Shown here: positions 46,244 to 57,366 of the stretch, piece by piece | Layout of the letters: every line of letters starts with the position of its first letter | Position numbering within the stretch: position 1 is the first letter of the stretch | DNA from: Lasiosphaeris hirsuta | Taxonomy: Eukaryota > Ascomycota > Sordariomycetes > Sordariales > Lasiosphaeriaceae | Length of the DNA stretch: 64,000 nt | Direction of reading: 5' to 3' | Assembly (NCBI GenBank): GCA_030549175.1 | Contig: JAUKUA010000007.1 | Coordinates: forward strand, 4,030,001 to 4,094,000 | The notes under the pieces: model-generated | Database searches by the model: none | What the model was told of the DNA's origin: nothing | Seen by the model: the letters and a program-made list of their open reading frames with translations, nothing else | Program-made: the position numbers and the translations under genes

Positions 46244-46717
46244 GTCGTCTGCTGGACCGCTCTTCGGGTCATGTCGAGTGCAGCGAAGGTTGGCTGGTGT
46301 GGACGGAAAGCGGTCCTCGTCGCAAGGAATGGCGGGGACAGCCTGGAAGATGACGTGCAGATGCGGCTGTTGGAGAGGAACTTCTGTAAACGTGTTGTTG
46401 TTAGCGCATCGGATATGTACCGCGGTGACTGACAGGGGCACTGCCTGCCTGCCGGGTCGCCCGAAGCTTCGCTGTGGGGTGGTTCGAGCTTCAACCTTTG
46501 CAAAGCTCCAATGCGCAGCTTTGTGCTCCCGTCGACTCCCGTGTGCTTTCTTTGGCATCTCGAATTGCCTGTTTGCAACGCCCCGAGATCAAGCCCTTAC
46601 TGTATTTTCCCCCTCTGCTCTTGGGTTATCCTGTTGGAGAGCCAGGCTTCAGGATTCATCCGTCTCTTGTCAATTCAGACCACGAAATCAAGACGCTTGA
46701 TTCTGGAGCAGTTCACA
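46244..46717. promoter_or_regulatory. Divergent promoter region, AP-3 sigma and frataxin
   Basis: 474 bp between two divergent start codons. Composition is ordinary and I see no repeat or obvious shared element. Confidence 0.5.
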
Positions 46718-47400
46718 ATGGTCCGCCCAAGCTTGACAAGTGTTGCCGGAGTCGTCCGCCGGGGACTTCAGAGCTCCCGCGCTGTCCGCTTCACGTCTCC
46801 CGCCAATTTCAGACCAGTTCTCCCTTTCCAGCCTACACTTTCAGCAAGCGTATCGGCTTCCAAGTTCATCTCCAGCAGCGCCGATCGCAAGGGCATCACC
46901 CCAGACAACAAGCCCCCGGCGCCAAGAGAGCCAGCAGCATCCCCGGTCGTGAAGACACCGGCAGAGATATCGGACTCGGAGTACCATGCTGCTGCCGATG
47001 AGTTCATGGAACGCCTCCTCAATCACCTAGAGGAGCTTGAGGATGCGAGAGATGACGTTGACGTCGAATACAGCGTATGTGCAACAGCCCTTCTAGATTC
47101 CGACGACTGCGACCCGCAAGCTAATTGAAGTAGGCCGGCGTCCTGAACATCCGATTCGGGCCTGATATTGGCACGTATGTTGTCAACAAGCAGCCGCCAA
47201 ACAAGCAGATTTGGCTATCATCCCCAAAGTCGGGTCCGAAGCGCTACGACTACGTCCTTTTGGGTGACGGGCAAAACGATAAGCAAGAGACGGCTTGTGG
47301 AGAGTGGCTGTATCTGAGGGACAATTCGACGATTGCTCAGATCTTTGAGGATGAGCTTGGGATTGATCTCAAAATGCCAATTGGCCATTACGGGGAGTGA
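46718..47400 (+). CDS. YFH1: Frataxin, mitochondrial iron-sulfur cluster assembly factor
   Basis: Exons 46718-47074 and 47134-47400, with a 59-nt intron, give 207 residues. The first 50 residues are Arg/Ser/Ala-rich without acidic residues, an expected mitochondrial targeting sequence (MVRPSLTSVAGVVRRGL). The frataxin domain runs from about residue 88: SDSEYHAAADEFMERLLNHLEEL with the acidic first helix DARDDVDVEYS used for iron binding, then GVLNIRFGPDIGTYVVNKQPPNKQIWLSSPKSGP and WLYLRDNSTIAQIFEDELG. Frataxin stimulates the cysteine desulfurase complex (Nfs1-Isd11-Isu1) and handles iron. Length and motifs are normal. Confidence 0.96.
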
Positions 47401-47992
47401 GCGGCGCTGGTCACCGTCGTTTGTGTAAGTTTCTTTGAGAGTTCGGAAATGGATGGCGTTTTAATGGTGCCAGAGAATCGCGAAAGTGTTTTGCTTTGAT
47501 CGATAGCTGTGAGGTACCCCATCTTGGCCCTCAGTGCAGCGTGTTAGCAATGGCTTTGAGGGCTGGCGTTTTGTGTATTAAAACAACGTTATGGACGTCT
47601 GGTAACTCTCAGCTCTTCCGCATTGGCGCAGGCGCGTACCTACACGTACCTATCTCAGGCCACGCTACACGCTACCCCCACGAAGCTAGACAATCCAGTC
47701 CTGGTTTGTTTGCTAGCGCATGACTTCTCCTTAAGGGCCCAGAGGGAGATATTGCAGTCCTGGAAAAAGTCCTTCCGGTGGCTTCTGTGTTTGGCCGTTG
47801 CAGTGCTTCCCTTGCGGCAGGCGCGTACCCGACTCAGCGCTTAGCTTGCGCACAGACCGCATTCCTTCGACAGCCTGCTCGTCAACAGCTGGACTTGGGA
47901 AAGAGCCAGCAACGCAGACCAATAACTGAGCAACGCAATTATGGCTCTTGGCCTGTGACAAAATGATCAGGTGATTCAGTAACGCCGCCGCT
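47401..47992. other. Intergenic
   Basis: Frataxin 3' flank and the promoter of the ankyrin-CorA gene. No gene is seen. Confidence 0.5.
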
Positions 47993-50900
47993 ATGGACGA
48001 CGACGATTTTGACCATTCAGCTTCTGACTCGGAGAGTTCTGCTGCATCTGACAGCATCGAAACCCCCGAGCCAGAGAATACTGCGCTGCTCTTGGCAGCG
48101 GCAGACGGACAAGACAATGACATTGAGAGACTGCTTGAAGAAGACAGTGAAGGGGTCAACACCCAAAACTCAGAAGGCCAAACTCCTCTTCACCTGGCAG
48201 TCCAGAACAAACAGCTATCAACGACGCGCCTTCTCGTGCAGAAGGGGCCCAACATTGAAGCGGCCGACAACGAAGGAAACCGGCCCCTTTACGTTGCGGC
48301 CGAGGCTGGATTCCATGATGGAGCAAAGCTCCTGCTCGAGTCCCAAGCGCTTGTCGAATCCAACAACAGCAACACTGGCTTAACAGCACTACACAAGGCG
48401 GTTCATGGCGACCATCTCGAAATAGCTAAGCTGCTGTTGCAACATGGCGCCGATGTCAACGCCAAGGACCCCGAGGGAAGAACTCCTCTGTGCACCGCCG
48501 TGACGAGAAGAAACCGTGAGATGGTGCAGTTCCTTCTTCAGGAGGGTGCCGACAAATACATTGTTGACAGCAACAACGTCACGGTCCTGGGCCTCGCTGA
48601 AGGGTCTGATGAGATGATCGGCCTTTTGCGAGTGACTAGGTTACTCCAGGGACCGGCCATGCCAAGCGCCGGCACTGCGCCGACCGATCAGACACCGGCT
48701 CCCCCGCGTCCCTTCACTGCGCCAATCAACAAGGACCAGGTCACTGCCTGCCACAGCTTCCAAGCTACCGTGATTGACTTCTTTATAGGAGATACTGAGC
48801 AGCGCATTCAGAAGTCCTGTTCAGTTTACGAGCTGTTGTACGGTGAGGGCCCCAACACGGTTATGGCGGCTGGTCGAGAATCGGGCCTGAAGGACCAACA
48901 GCCAACGTTTCGGTGGTACCACCTTCCAGCAAACAACGTAAGACCCCATGCGCCAGAGGACCAGAGAATTGCATATCTGACACCGCAAGCAGATGGAATG
49001 GGTTCAGGACTTACTGCGGCGCCACTTGTCAGGCAATGACGACGCCCCCGTACCGCTTTCTGACGACTACCAGGCCAAAATGAGACTCTTACGCAGCTCG
49101 GGCGAGACGTCATTGTTTATGCGGCCGGGATGCCATACTGCCAAGGTTTGCTCCAGTTTTCATCAGACACCCCTATCTCCTACCATGCAGACTGTTTTCT
49201 TCGGGCAGAATCATGTTACAATCCAACCCTAGATTGTTTGTTAGTGTGTGACTATCCCCCAACCAAGGCTGGATTGTGTAGATACCCCTGACTTCAAGGA
49301 CAACCCAGAACGTGTGTTGCTTACATTTTTGTTTAGATTCACCCCGATGGCTCCCCAGGAGATGGAGGAATCGAGCAGATTGTGTCGGTGGTACGGTACA
49401 TCTCAACTGTGTCCCTAGTAGGCGGCTGACTGACGTGCTTTAGGTTCCATTTTTACACTACGAAACACTACGAGGCATGCAGGCAATGTCAAATGCCTTG
49501 GTTACACGCGGACAAAACTTTAGGCCTGCTGGCCACTTTAACCACCACGCTCGACCAGGTGGCGTATTGGCATGGATGGCCGGCGGCAGCAAGCCAGCCA
49601 AAAAGAAAAAGAAAACCAAAACTGAAGTGGGTGATGGGCACTCGGCAGATACACCAGCACCCCCGGTATCCCGTCCCGGGGGAAGCATCCCGCTACGCCC
49701 CGGTCATCGTGGCTTTTCGCTTCCCCCGCCGCCACCACCTGGTCGCGGATTACCATGGCCGTCACAGCCGCCCCCACCTGGCAGGCCAATGATGACACGC
49801 GGAGGACCGCCGGCAGGGCATCCCCGCGCTTTACAATATGACCCCCATTGGCACTTGCTACGGGGGTACTACTTGGGGCCCGGTGTCTACGGTCATGCGC
49901 CACCTCTTCAGTTACGCCGTACACTTGACAAGTATTTCTACACACACCTACAAATCGACGACCCGAGAAATGTGGACCAGGTGGTGACAAGGGCCACGCA
50001 CGAAGCGCCATCGCCAATGCTTTTCGTGGTGGATCAGCTGTGGATTTGGATAGTGAATGGAGGTAGGTCGAGCCGCTTTGGGTCCTGCATTATCATGCTT
50101 ACTCTTGTATAGACACGATTATTACATGTTTGCCCACGGTTTGGCATCATCGGCTCGAAACTCACCTACCGCCCCCGCCGCCGGCATTCGCGAACCCGCT
50201 AGAAACCACGCAGGGGGTACACCCACAACACCCACACGCAGGTAATCAAGCTCAGGGGAGGGTACACATGAGCGTGCTAGCTGATCCCCTTGACGTTCAT
50301 CAAAATCTACTGCGGTATTTGCGAACGACTCGCCGAGCTCCTTTAACCACAGCCCATGAGCTTGCGGATTTGGTGACAAATTTCTGTGTCAATGTCTTCG
50401 ATCCTTACCAAGTCCCAGAGCATTTGCAGTTTTTTTACTTTTTTGAGCGGTCTCTTGGGATTGTTGTAAGTGTTTATGGGACATGCTCATGTGGGAAGGA
50501 CTCGCTGACAGTATTGCGCCTTCTAGGCCGACCAAGCAGCACAGCGGTTCCAAAAGTTTCGCCACTCTGCCTCATCTGTAGATATAGCCCGGAGAATTGC
50601 CAGGTCGAACCTGTCGATTGGGCCAGAGACTGATCTGCTTATCGAGATTGAAGATATTCACGACGAGCTAAGCATCTTGCAGATGGTTCTCCAAGACCAG
50701 CGTGAAACCACACAAAACCTCAACCGCGTTCTCGGCCGGCATAGCAAACAGGCGGCAGACCCCTATTCGATCGACTACGGAACCTTGGAAAACAATCGAA
50801 TCCTTGAAGGTCATCTCAGCGGAATAAAAAAGATGATGGCCATCGCGAAAAAGACGAGCAAGATGGTATGTTGCCTTGTTATTAAAGCACACAACATCTC

Positions 50901-51730
50901 CCTCTCTGACGCATGCTGATATGTTCATCTCGGATAGCTTTATGCCCTCCTTGACCTTAAGCAAAAGCAGGCCAGCATCATTGAGGCATACGCGGCCAGG
51001 GAGCAAGCCGATATTGCAGCAGGGCACGCTGAACGGGAGGCCGACCAAGCTGCACAAACACGGATTCAAGCTGAGGAATCAGTAAAGCAAGGAAAGACGG
51101 TGCTGCTATTCACAGTTGTTACCGTCATCTTCGTAAGAGACCATTACCATGATTTGCTTTTGCTTGATGGCTGACGTATAGTGGCACTAGCTCCCGCTGT
51201 CCTTCATGGCGGCTTTCTTCACCATCAATATTGAAGCATTCCCGGTCAACGAGAACAAGAATCTCGAACTGGGCTACGTGCTGAAATACATGCGTAAGCA
51301 GTTGTACCTCTTAGTTTTCTGGGGACATCAGTTAACCACGCACGTAGTGAGCATATCGGCCGGGCTATCCGTTCCCTTTATCATTGTGATTTTCAACCAG
51401 GAGCGAGTGTGGCTGTGGCTGGGGTTCTTGAGACAGACCATTCTACGGCTTCCAACAATGGTTTGGGTCTCACTCATCGGGATGGGAGCAGCATTGGCGG
51501 TTATTTGGACGACAAGCTTGGTTTGGGCAATCCGAATTGCGCTGACCATTTGCACTATTATCATCGGGCTCATGGCTATCGGGCTTGTTGCTTTGCAAGA
51601 ATGGTGGGCTTCGCGCAATGAGGAGAGGCGGACTAGAATACTAGAGAAGGTTTATATGTTAGCGGGAGAGTTTTTCGGGTCTGGACGTAGACGGAGGACT
51701 TCAAGAGATTCGGAATCTAGTAGCATTTAG
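47993..51730 (+). CDS. Ankyrin-repeat protein with a CorA-like membrane domain
   Basis: Nine exons: 47993-48937, 48993-49145, 49337-49390, 49444-50062, 50113-50465, 50527-50865, 50938-51132, 51191-51293 and 51348-51730, giving 1047 residues. Ankyrin repeats cover about residues 29-194 (GQTPLHLAVQNKQ, GLTALHKAVHGDHLEIAKLL). The C-terminal half has the fungal CorA-like pattern: RWYHLPANN then MEWVQDLL, VPFLHYET, LRRTLDKYFYTHL, FVVDQLWIWIVNGDTIITCLP, a long helix, and two transmembrane segments (TVLLFTVVTVIFLPLSFMA; SISAGLSVPFIIVIF) plus extra hydrophobic segments after. The GMN loop of true CorA magnesium channels is absent, as usual in this family, so ion transport is unproven. A Lys/Pro-rich insert of about 110 residues follows VPFLHYET. 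Stops of this gene and the convergent Fig1-like gene are 70 bp apart. Confidence 0.85.
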
Positions 51731-51800
51731 AGACGGAATAAACGGTGTGTGATTGCGGTTCTAAAGGCTTGACCCCGGTTGTATGATACCGGCAATGCCC

Positions 51801-52884
51801 CTAATCATTCGACCTTGTGTCTATCTCGTCAATCATCTGTCGGGAGAGGATTGACAACAATGTACCCAGAACGGAAACCAGAGCCAGCAAAGCACCAACC
51901 CAAGCAAGTGCCATGGCAGCCCCCCCGACACCCCCCTCGACGGTGTCATACGTGAGCGCAGTAACCAAGGTCAGCGTGGCCGCGCTAGCCATGTGCTGCC
52001 AAATGGCCGAGATGAACGAGACAAGAAACGCCAACCCCATCAGCACGAAAATCGGCCGCGCAAACACCTCAGCCCAGGGCCGCTTGGTGGGAAACCGGCG
52101 TTCCGAGCCCGACGACGCCCGTGACCCTCCCTCGTCGGAGCCGCTCCTGTTGTCGGCGTCCGGGGTCCATAGGATCCCTAGCGTCAGCAGCGTAGTCGCG
52201 ATACCGGTGAGCGCGATGGCGATGATCCTGCTCTCCATGGTTAGTTGTGTAGCGGTTTGAAAAATGAGGGAGGGAAGGAGTACGTCAGGCCGTACCATGC
52301 TATCCCCGTCCGGTACTGCTCGGCGATCCAGAGCAGGTTGAGAGGGTCGCTGTCTGCGGGTAGGGTTACTGTGGTCGCGGACAGGTCCGCACCGCAGGTC
52401 CATGCGTCTGGGGGGAGGTGCGCGCAGGTCGCGGTGAAGCCGACGGCGATGGCGCGCAGCCGCGTTGCGTTGGATGGGGTCGCGAGAGCGAGGAGGGCCC
52501 CTGAGAGGGAGGGGTTGGGTTGCAACGGGGACGGGGACGGGGAGGGGGCCGGGTTGTAAGACAGCGTGAGGAGGGCTAGGTTGTGCAGCGAGGGCGTGCG
52601 GCAGCCGGCGAGGAGGACGGCTGCGCGGCGGGGTTAGTAAAGGGGGGTGGGGGAGGGGAGCGGGCGGACGGACACCAGAGGATGATGGCGGTTGTGTTGA
52701 GCAGGAAGAGGATGTGCGTCCATTTGAAGGTTGTTAGGTCTGAGGCGGTGAATCGGCCGCGCAGGCGGAGCTTGGATCTCATGCGCGCGAGCCGGGAACG
52801 CGGCGGGCTCGGGGGGACGGAGATGACTTCGACGTCGTTGGGCGAGGGCCCGTCGGCTTCAACTGTCACTACGGAGGCTGCCAT
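51801..52884 (-). CDS. Fig1-like four-transmembrane protein
   Basis: Exons 52884-52674, 52620-52296 and 52227-51801, with introns of 53 and 68 nt, give 320 residues. The Fig1 family features are visible: a cytosolic N-terminus, a first membrane helix (HILFLLNTTAIILW) ending in VLLAGC, then an extracellular loop with NLALLTLSYN, FTATCAHLPPDAWTCGADLSA and SDPLNLLWIAEQYRTG. Three more membrane helices follow: ALTGIATTLLTLGILW, FVLMGLAFLVSFISAIW and WVGALLALVSVLGTLLSIL. Fig1 proteins regulate calcium entry and membrane fusion in yeast mating and fungal sexual development; that role here is inference. The first intron uses a less usual GTCCGT donor; it is the only choice I found that keeps frame, so this junction is the weak point. 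Confidence 0.8.
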
Positions 52885-53415
52885 GATGATTGGGGTTTGG
52901 GCGTGGTGTGGCCCTGGCTCTCAATCTGTGAAGTTGATGAGTATGGAAGTCATGATGGACTGACTCTCAATGAGTTTGGTGTCGTTGTGTAAGCGCCGTG
53001 GATAGGACAGGGGTTGGAGGAAGATGCATCTTGATCCTTCCGCGACGGCTCGTCCAACCCCCTGGCCACTACCGAGGCCCTGGCAGACATGCTGGGGCCG
53101 CAGGCTGAATGTAACGCTGCTATTTAGAGCCTCATGCCAGATTCGGAAATGGCGGGGTTAGGGTCCTGTACTATGTAAGACATTGCCAAGATATCGGGGC
53201 AGAAGCCTCGTTCTGTATCCGTATTAGTACTGTCTCTCGGGACCTCCTTCCCAGAACAATAACAATGGGGCCTCTGCACCCCTTTGTCCACGCACGCATT
53301 CCAGCTTTTCTCTTGCACACCGCCTGGAACACCTCGAACCTCCAAAAACTTTGAACGCCCCAAACACCTCAAACACATTGAACACTCAGAAAAACACAGT
53401 GGATGAGACGATATC
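52885..53415. other. Intergenic
   Basis: Promoter of the Fig1-like gene and upstream flank of the HET relic. No gene is seen. Confidence 0.5.
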
Positions 53416-54801
53416 ATGTCGACCTTATGCGACACTTGTCTCAAAGTCTTCCAGCATGGAACCAGTCCCTTGGGTCCCGCACAAACCGCGATGCGGAGAG
53501 CAGGGCTGGAAAATACGGATTTCGGTGTTTTGAGAGAGAGGTATACTGGCCCCCTATGACTTCAAGATATTCCGCCCCTTTGGACATGTGGTTGTGTAAG
53601 CCGGATATTACTAGCAGCTTTGGAGTGAATGGACCACCGGGTGCACCAAATTACATGATGCTGTCCAAATGGGAATAGCCCCGAATTGAAATCAGTTTAA
53701 CCAGTCCGCTCGGTCCGTACATAACCCTCAGCTCTGCTGGGGCACTACTCCGACCGTGAAGCTCACAGCAGCGACGCTCGCCACTTTCGTGACTCTTCTC
53801 CCAGCGCCAACACTGCCAGCGACCTTTCGGGACGCAATCGAGGTTACAAGGCGCCTAGGGATCCGCTACCTCTGGATTGACTCCCTGGGCACTCGACTAA
53901 TGACTGGACAGTCGAGCTGTCCGTCATGGGTCGGGTATTTCAAAACGGGCTCATCAATATCGCCGCAACTGCGTCTGAGGACAGCGGCGGAGGGCTTTTT
54001 TTCGATCAAGACCCGAGAGCAGTCCGCCCTGCAGTTGTGACATGGCCGACTGGGATGATTACAAATCGGCGACATATGCATTGTCTAGAGAGAACATATA
54101 GAGAAACGGTGTCTCGAAGGCTTGCCACAAGCAATGCTTAGCGAGGAGCCATCGCTCGCGCTAAAGGATATGAAATTTCGAAACGATGATGGGTCACTGA
54201 GGCCTCCGTGGCAGGAGCCTTTTCCCATGTTCGACCACTATCGCGTCTGGGGGAATATTGTCGAGGCCTATTCCGGTACCCGTCTAAGCCAACGTCACCC
54301 TGGCCGGCAAAGATGACGTGGGTGAAGTCAGCGGTGGGTTCATTCGCCTGTAAAGATTGCTGCATCCCATCTCGCTCGCCTACGATGTAGTTGGGGGAGA
54401 ATTTCAGCGTGTTTCTATCCGATCGAGTCGGCGGACAGGAGATTCTTCTATTTACCTTGGTGATGCTAAATGTCGGCGTGGAGGAGTTCATCCTCGGCAC
54501 GGGCGATATCAACGGGTATTACGTATTGCTGCACCACTCTTCCGACATTGACACAAGGCTCAACCCAAACAAGGAATATTACCTGGTGGCGTTGATGCTT
54601 AGATATGACAGTGCGTCCAAGACGTATAGTCGCCATGGAATCATCCAGCTGATGTCGGACGTTGAGGGGAAAATATCTTGTGCAAGTGTGAGAACAACCA
54701 GAGAGTTCATAAAGATGGCGACGCTATTCATATTCCCAGTAGATATTCGTACCTCTTGTCAATTCTTCCGTCCCGTGCAAAGCCGAGTGTGGTGGCGGTA
54801 G
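53416..54801 (+). pseudogene. Degraded HET (heterokaryon incompatibility) domain gene
   Basis: Pieces of a HET-domain protein appear in order but in different frames. MSTLCDTCLKVFQHG at 53416 is a typical HET-protein N-terminus, soon stopped. From 53735, CWGTTPTVKLTAATLATF and LPATFRDAIEVTRRLGIRYLWIDSL match the first conserved HET blocks. The frame is then lost near 53888-53892, where the usual CIIQD segment is missing, and resumes one frame over as DWTVELSVMGRVFQNGLINIAATASED to about 54141. Further pieces follow (FDHYRVWGNIVEAYSGTRL; LFTLVMLNVGVEEF at 54391 onward). HET proteins act in allorecognition and trigger cell death on fusion of unlike strains. I read this as a dead copy: several frame shifts plus a deletion, not explainable by introns. 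Confidence 0.8.
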
Positions 54802-55728
54802 TGCTGCGGCACAGAACACGTCGGAAGTCCTCCCCTTTCACTTTGTTAGCGCCCCTTATGGTTATAATTGCGCACCGCATGAAGGAGAGACAGGCCATCT
54901 CCTGGCCCTAGCCATTCTCGAAACGCGTCGACAAATGTTTCCAGGGGTGTGGGGGCTTGATTTGCTTGTGATTCTGGGTTAGAGCAAAGTCCCGTTGATC
55001 ACCGAGGCCTTTTTCCGTCCTCGCCAAGTCATTCAACAACTCTGGAGCGCATCTAAAGCGCCGAGGGTTGCCGACCTCGTGGGAGTTGAAGACCACCGGT
55101 GCAGACGAGGCATACGGATGTAATGTCGGGCTCTGCCCACCCCAGCGAAGTTCGGAGCCCTGTACTGCATCAGAGCCTGCACGCCTTGCCCGGGCCGTGC
55201 TGGATCCTTCGCCAAGTCGTAGGTGTGTCCTCTAGGAACTCGGTCGTGATGCACAACAGCCGACACCATGGCGGAACCTCTCGAACGTTCTTAGCCCAAG
55301 GGGCAATGAGGACCCCCAGCACGACGGGTTGTCCGCCACAAAGGATCTAAGTCCGTGCCATGGTGAGGCTGAGCAGGTGCGGGATCCGTGCAACGCCGAA
55401 TCACATCCTTATTCTTCGTCGCACATCAAGAACCCGGACGCCAAGAGGCGAATCCAAGACCCGATTTCCCACCCCGAGCGCCACCCACCAACTCAGGCCA
55501 TAGGGCACCTGCGACAGGCCCCGACCTGCTCCACTCGGCCGCCGACAAGTCCCCAGCTGCGGTCACGTCAGTGCGCGAGGGGCCGGAACCTACCGTGGAG
55601 AGAAAACATGGACTAGGAATCCTTTCGACCAGGCCTTCCGGTTCCCTATATAAGTAGGTAGATATTCTTGAATTCTTGATGATGCACAAGCTCTAGTAAA
55701 TCGCTCCAGACGACAACCCCATGACACG
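54802..55728. other. Intergenic, promoter of the PTH11-like gene
   Basis: No gene or RNA was recognised. An overlapping upstream reading frame (55721-55756) starts 8 bases before the main start of the next gene; see findings. Confidence 0.5.
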
Positions 55729-57366
55729 ATGGAAGACAGAGGACCGGCCGTTGTAGCCGTGATTGCTACCCTTCAAGCTCTGGCTTGGTTGTCGGTGGCG
55801 CTGAGACTCGGTGTCCGGTACCTGCTGATCAAGCGGCGGTTGTGGTGGGATGACGGTGCGCTTCCCCTTTCCAACCCCACCCCCTCCCCCCTGTCCCTCA
55901 GGCTATGCCAGTGTCATCATGCACACGTGCTATCAGCAACTAACCACCTCAGTCCTCCTCGTCATCGCAATGGTGCCAGTGACTATGCACGCCGCGTTGC
56001 AAATCTCGAGTAATTCTTCCATCTCCTGTTACTATGCGTTCCGTTTCTTACCGTTGCGAACCATCGCGCAGCAACCAAGTTCGGCCTCGGCCTTCACATC
56101 TCGGACGTGGATCTCAGTCGTCTCCCGACAATGGGCTATCTGCTCTGGTGGTCTGCGGTACGCGTGTTCATTCCTCCCCCCCCCCCCCCCCCCCCCCCCC
56201 CCCACTAAGATGCTAGCTTTGGCTGACAGCAAAGCCCGTGTTCAACCTCTCGCACATGCTTATCAAATTCTCGTACCTCGCCTTCTACCTCTGCCTGATG
56301 CCGAACCGGGCGAGCCGCACCATCGTCTACGCGGGAATAGTCTTTGTTGGCGCCGTCGGTGTCACCTTTACCACTCTGTCCATCTTTATGTGCACGCCGA
56401 TCCAGAGGGGTTGGGACAAGTCGGTTCCGGGGATATGCGTTAACGAGCAGGGTTATCTCTTTTCCAATTCGGCCTTCAACATGGCCGCCGATGCCATCGT
56501 CTTTGTGATGCCGATACCGACCCTATGGAGCCTGCAGCGTGGGTGAACCTCTCTCTGCTTACTGACCGCTACGACTGCTGTTTTTGATGACTGACCGCCT
56601 AGGTGTCAGTTCCCCTGCGACAACGGCTGATCCTGATGGCGACGTTTACATGCGGCGCAGTGTAAGTCGAGTCCCTCCCTCCTCTCTCACGGCTCGGACC
56701 AGCCCCTATTCGTTGAGGATGACACCCTGAACGGGTCCCTTAGCATCTTGGTGGCTAGTATCGTCCGAATCTATAACATCTACAAGTTTGCTGTGCCGCC
56801 ATCCCAGGGTAAGCAACCCCTTCCACTCTCCCACCGAGCCTCTTCCCAGCCTGCGCAGGGCGGAGCGAAACACACATGACAGACTCGGACTCTGACCGGC
56901 TGGCCCCCGCGCTGCCTTTTTTCCTTCAGACTCGACGTGGGACATAGCCCCGCTGATCATCTGGTCCGAGATTGAAGTCCAGCTGGCCATCATCCTCTCG
57001 TGCTCGGCAGCCTTCAAGGCGCTGGCGCAGCGGCTCTTCCCGGGCTTTATGGGCGGCTCCGCCCCGAGGTCGTCGCGCAAGGCGACGCGCACGGCAGGGG
57101 GAGCGCACGAAGGCTACGTGTTGCAGTCGCGCGACGGGACCGCGTTCCGCACCGTCATCGAGGCTGGAGGCGCGCCGAACCCCGGGCAGCAGCACGACGG
57201 CGGGAGCGTCGGCAGTCGCGAGTACATTGTGGATGGCGCGGCGGCCGCGGCGGGCTGGCCGCCGCGCATGGAGACGACCGTTAGTGTGCATTCGTCCAAG
57301 AGGGACAGTGCGGATGAGGAGGGGCCGGTCAAGAAGGCGCCGGGCTATTTATATATTGCTACCTAG
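55729..57366 (+). CDS. PTH11-like integral membrane protein (fungal rhodopsin domain)
   Basis: Seven exons: 55729-55855, 55902-56009, 56072-56157, 56235-56538, 56610-56661, 56744-56808 and 56930-57366, giving 392 residues. About seven membrane helices are visible: AVIATLQALAWLSVALRLGVRYL; VLLVIAMVPVTMHAALQIS; GYLLWWSA; LIKFSYLAFYLCL with LMP; IVYAGIVFVGAVGVTFTTLSIF; AFNMAADAIVFVMPIPTLWSLQLP; and a last one around IIWSEIEVQLAIILSCSAAFKAL. The TPIQRGWD cysteine-containing loop and the PIPTLWSLQLPLRQ junction are typical of the rhodopsin-domain (SAT4/PTH11-like) family, which includes receptors involved in surface sensing. The junction at 56609/56610 was chosen over a nearby AG because it restores this motif. 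The C-terminal 120 residues are a disordered Gly/Ser/Arg tail. The 56158-56234 intron contains a 28-base C run, and its AAAG acceptor is the least certain splice. Confidence 0.78.
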
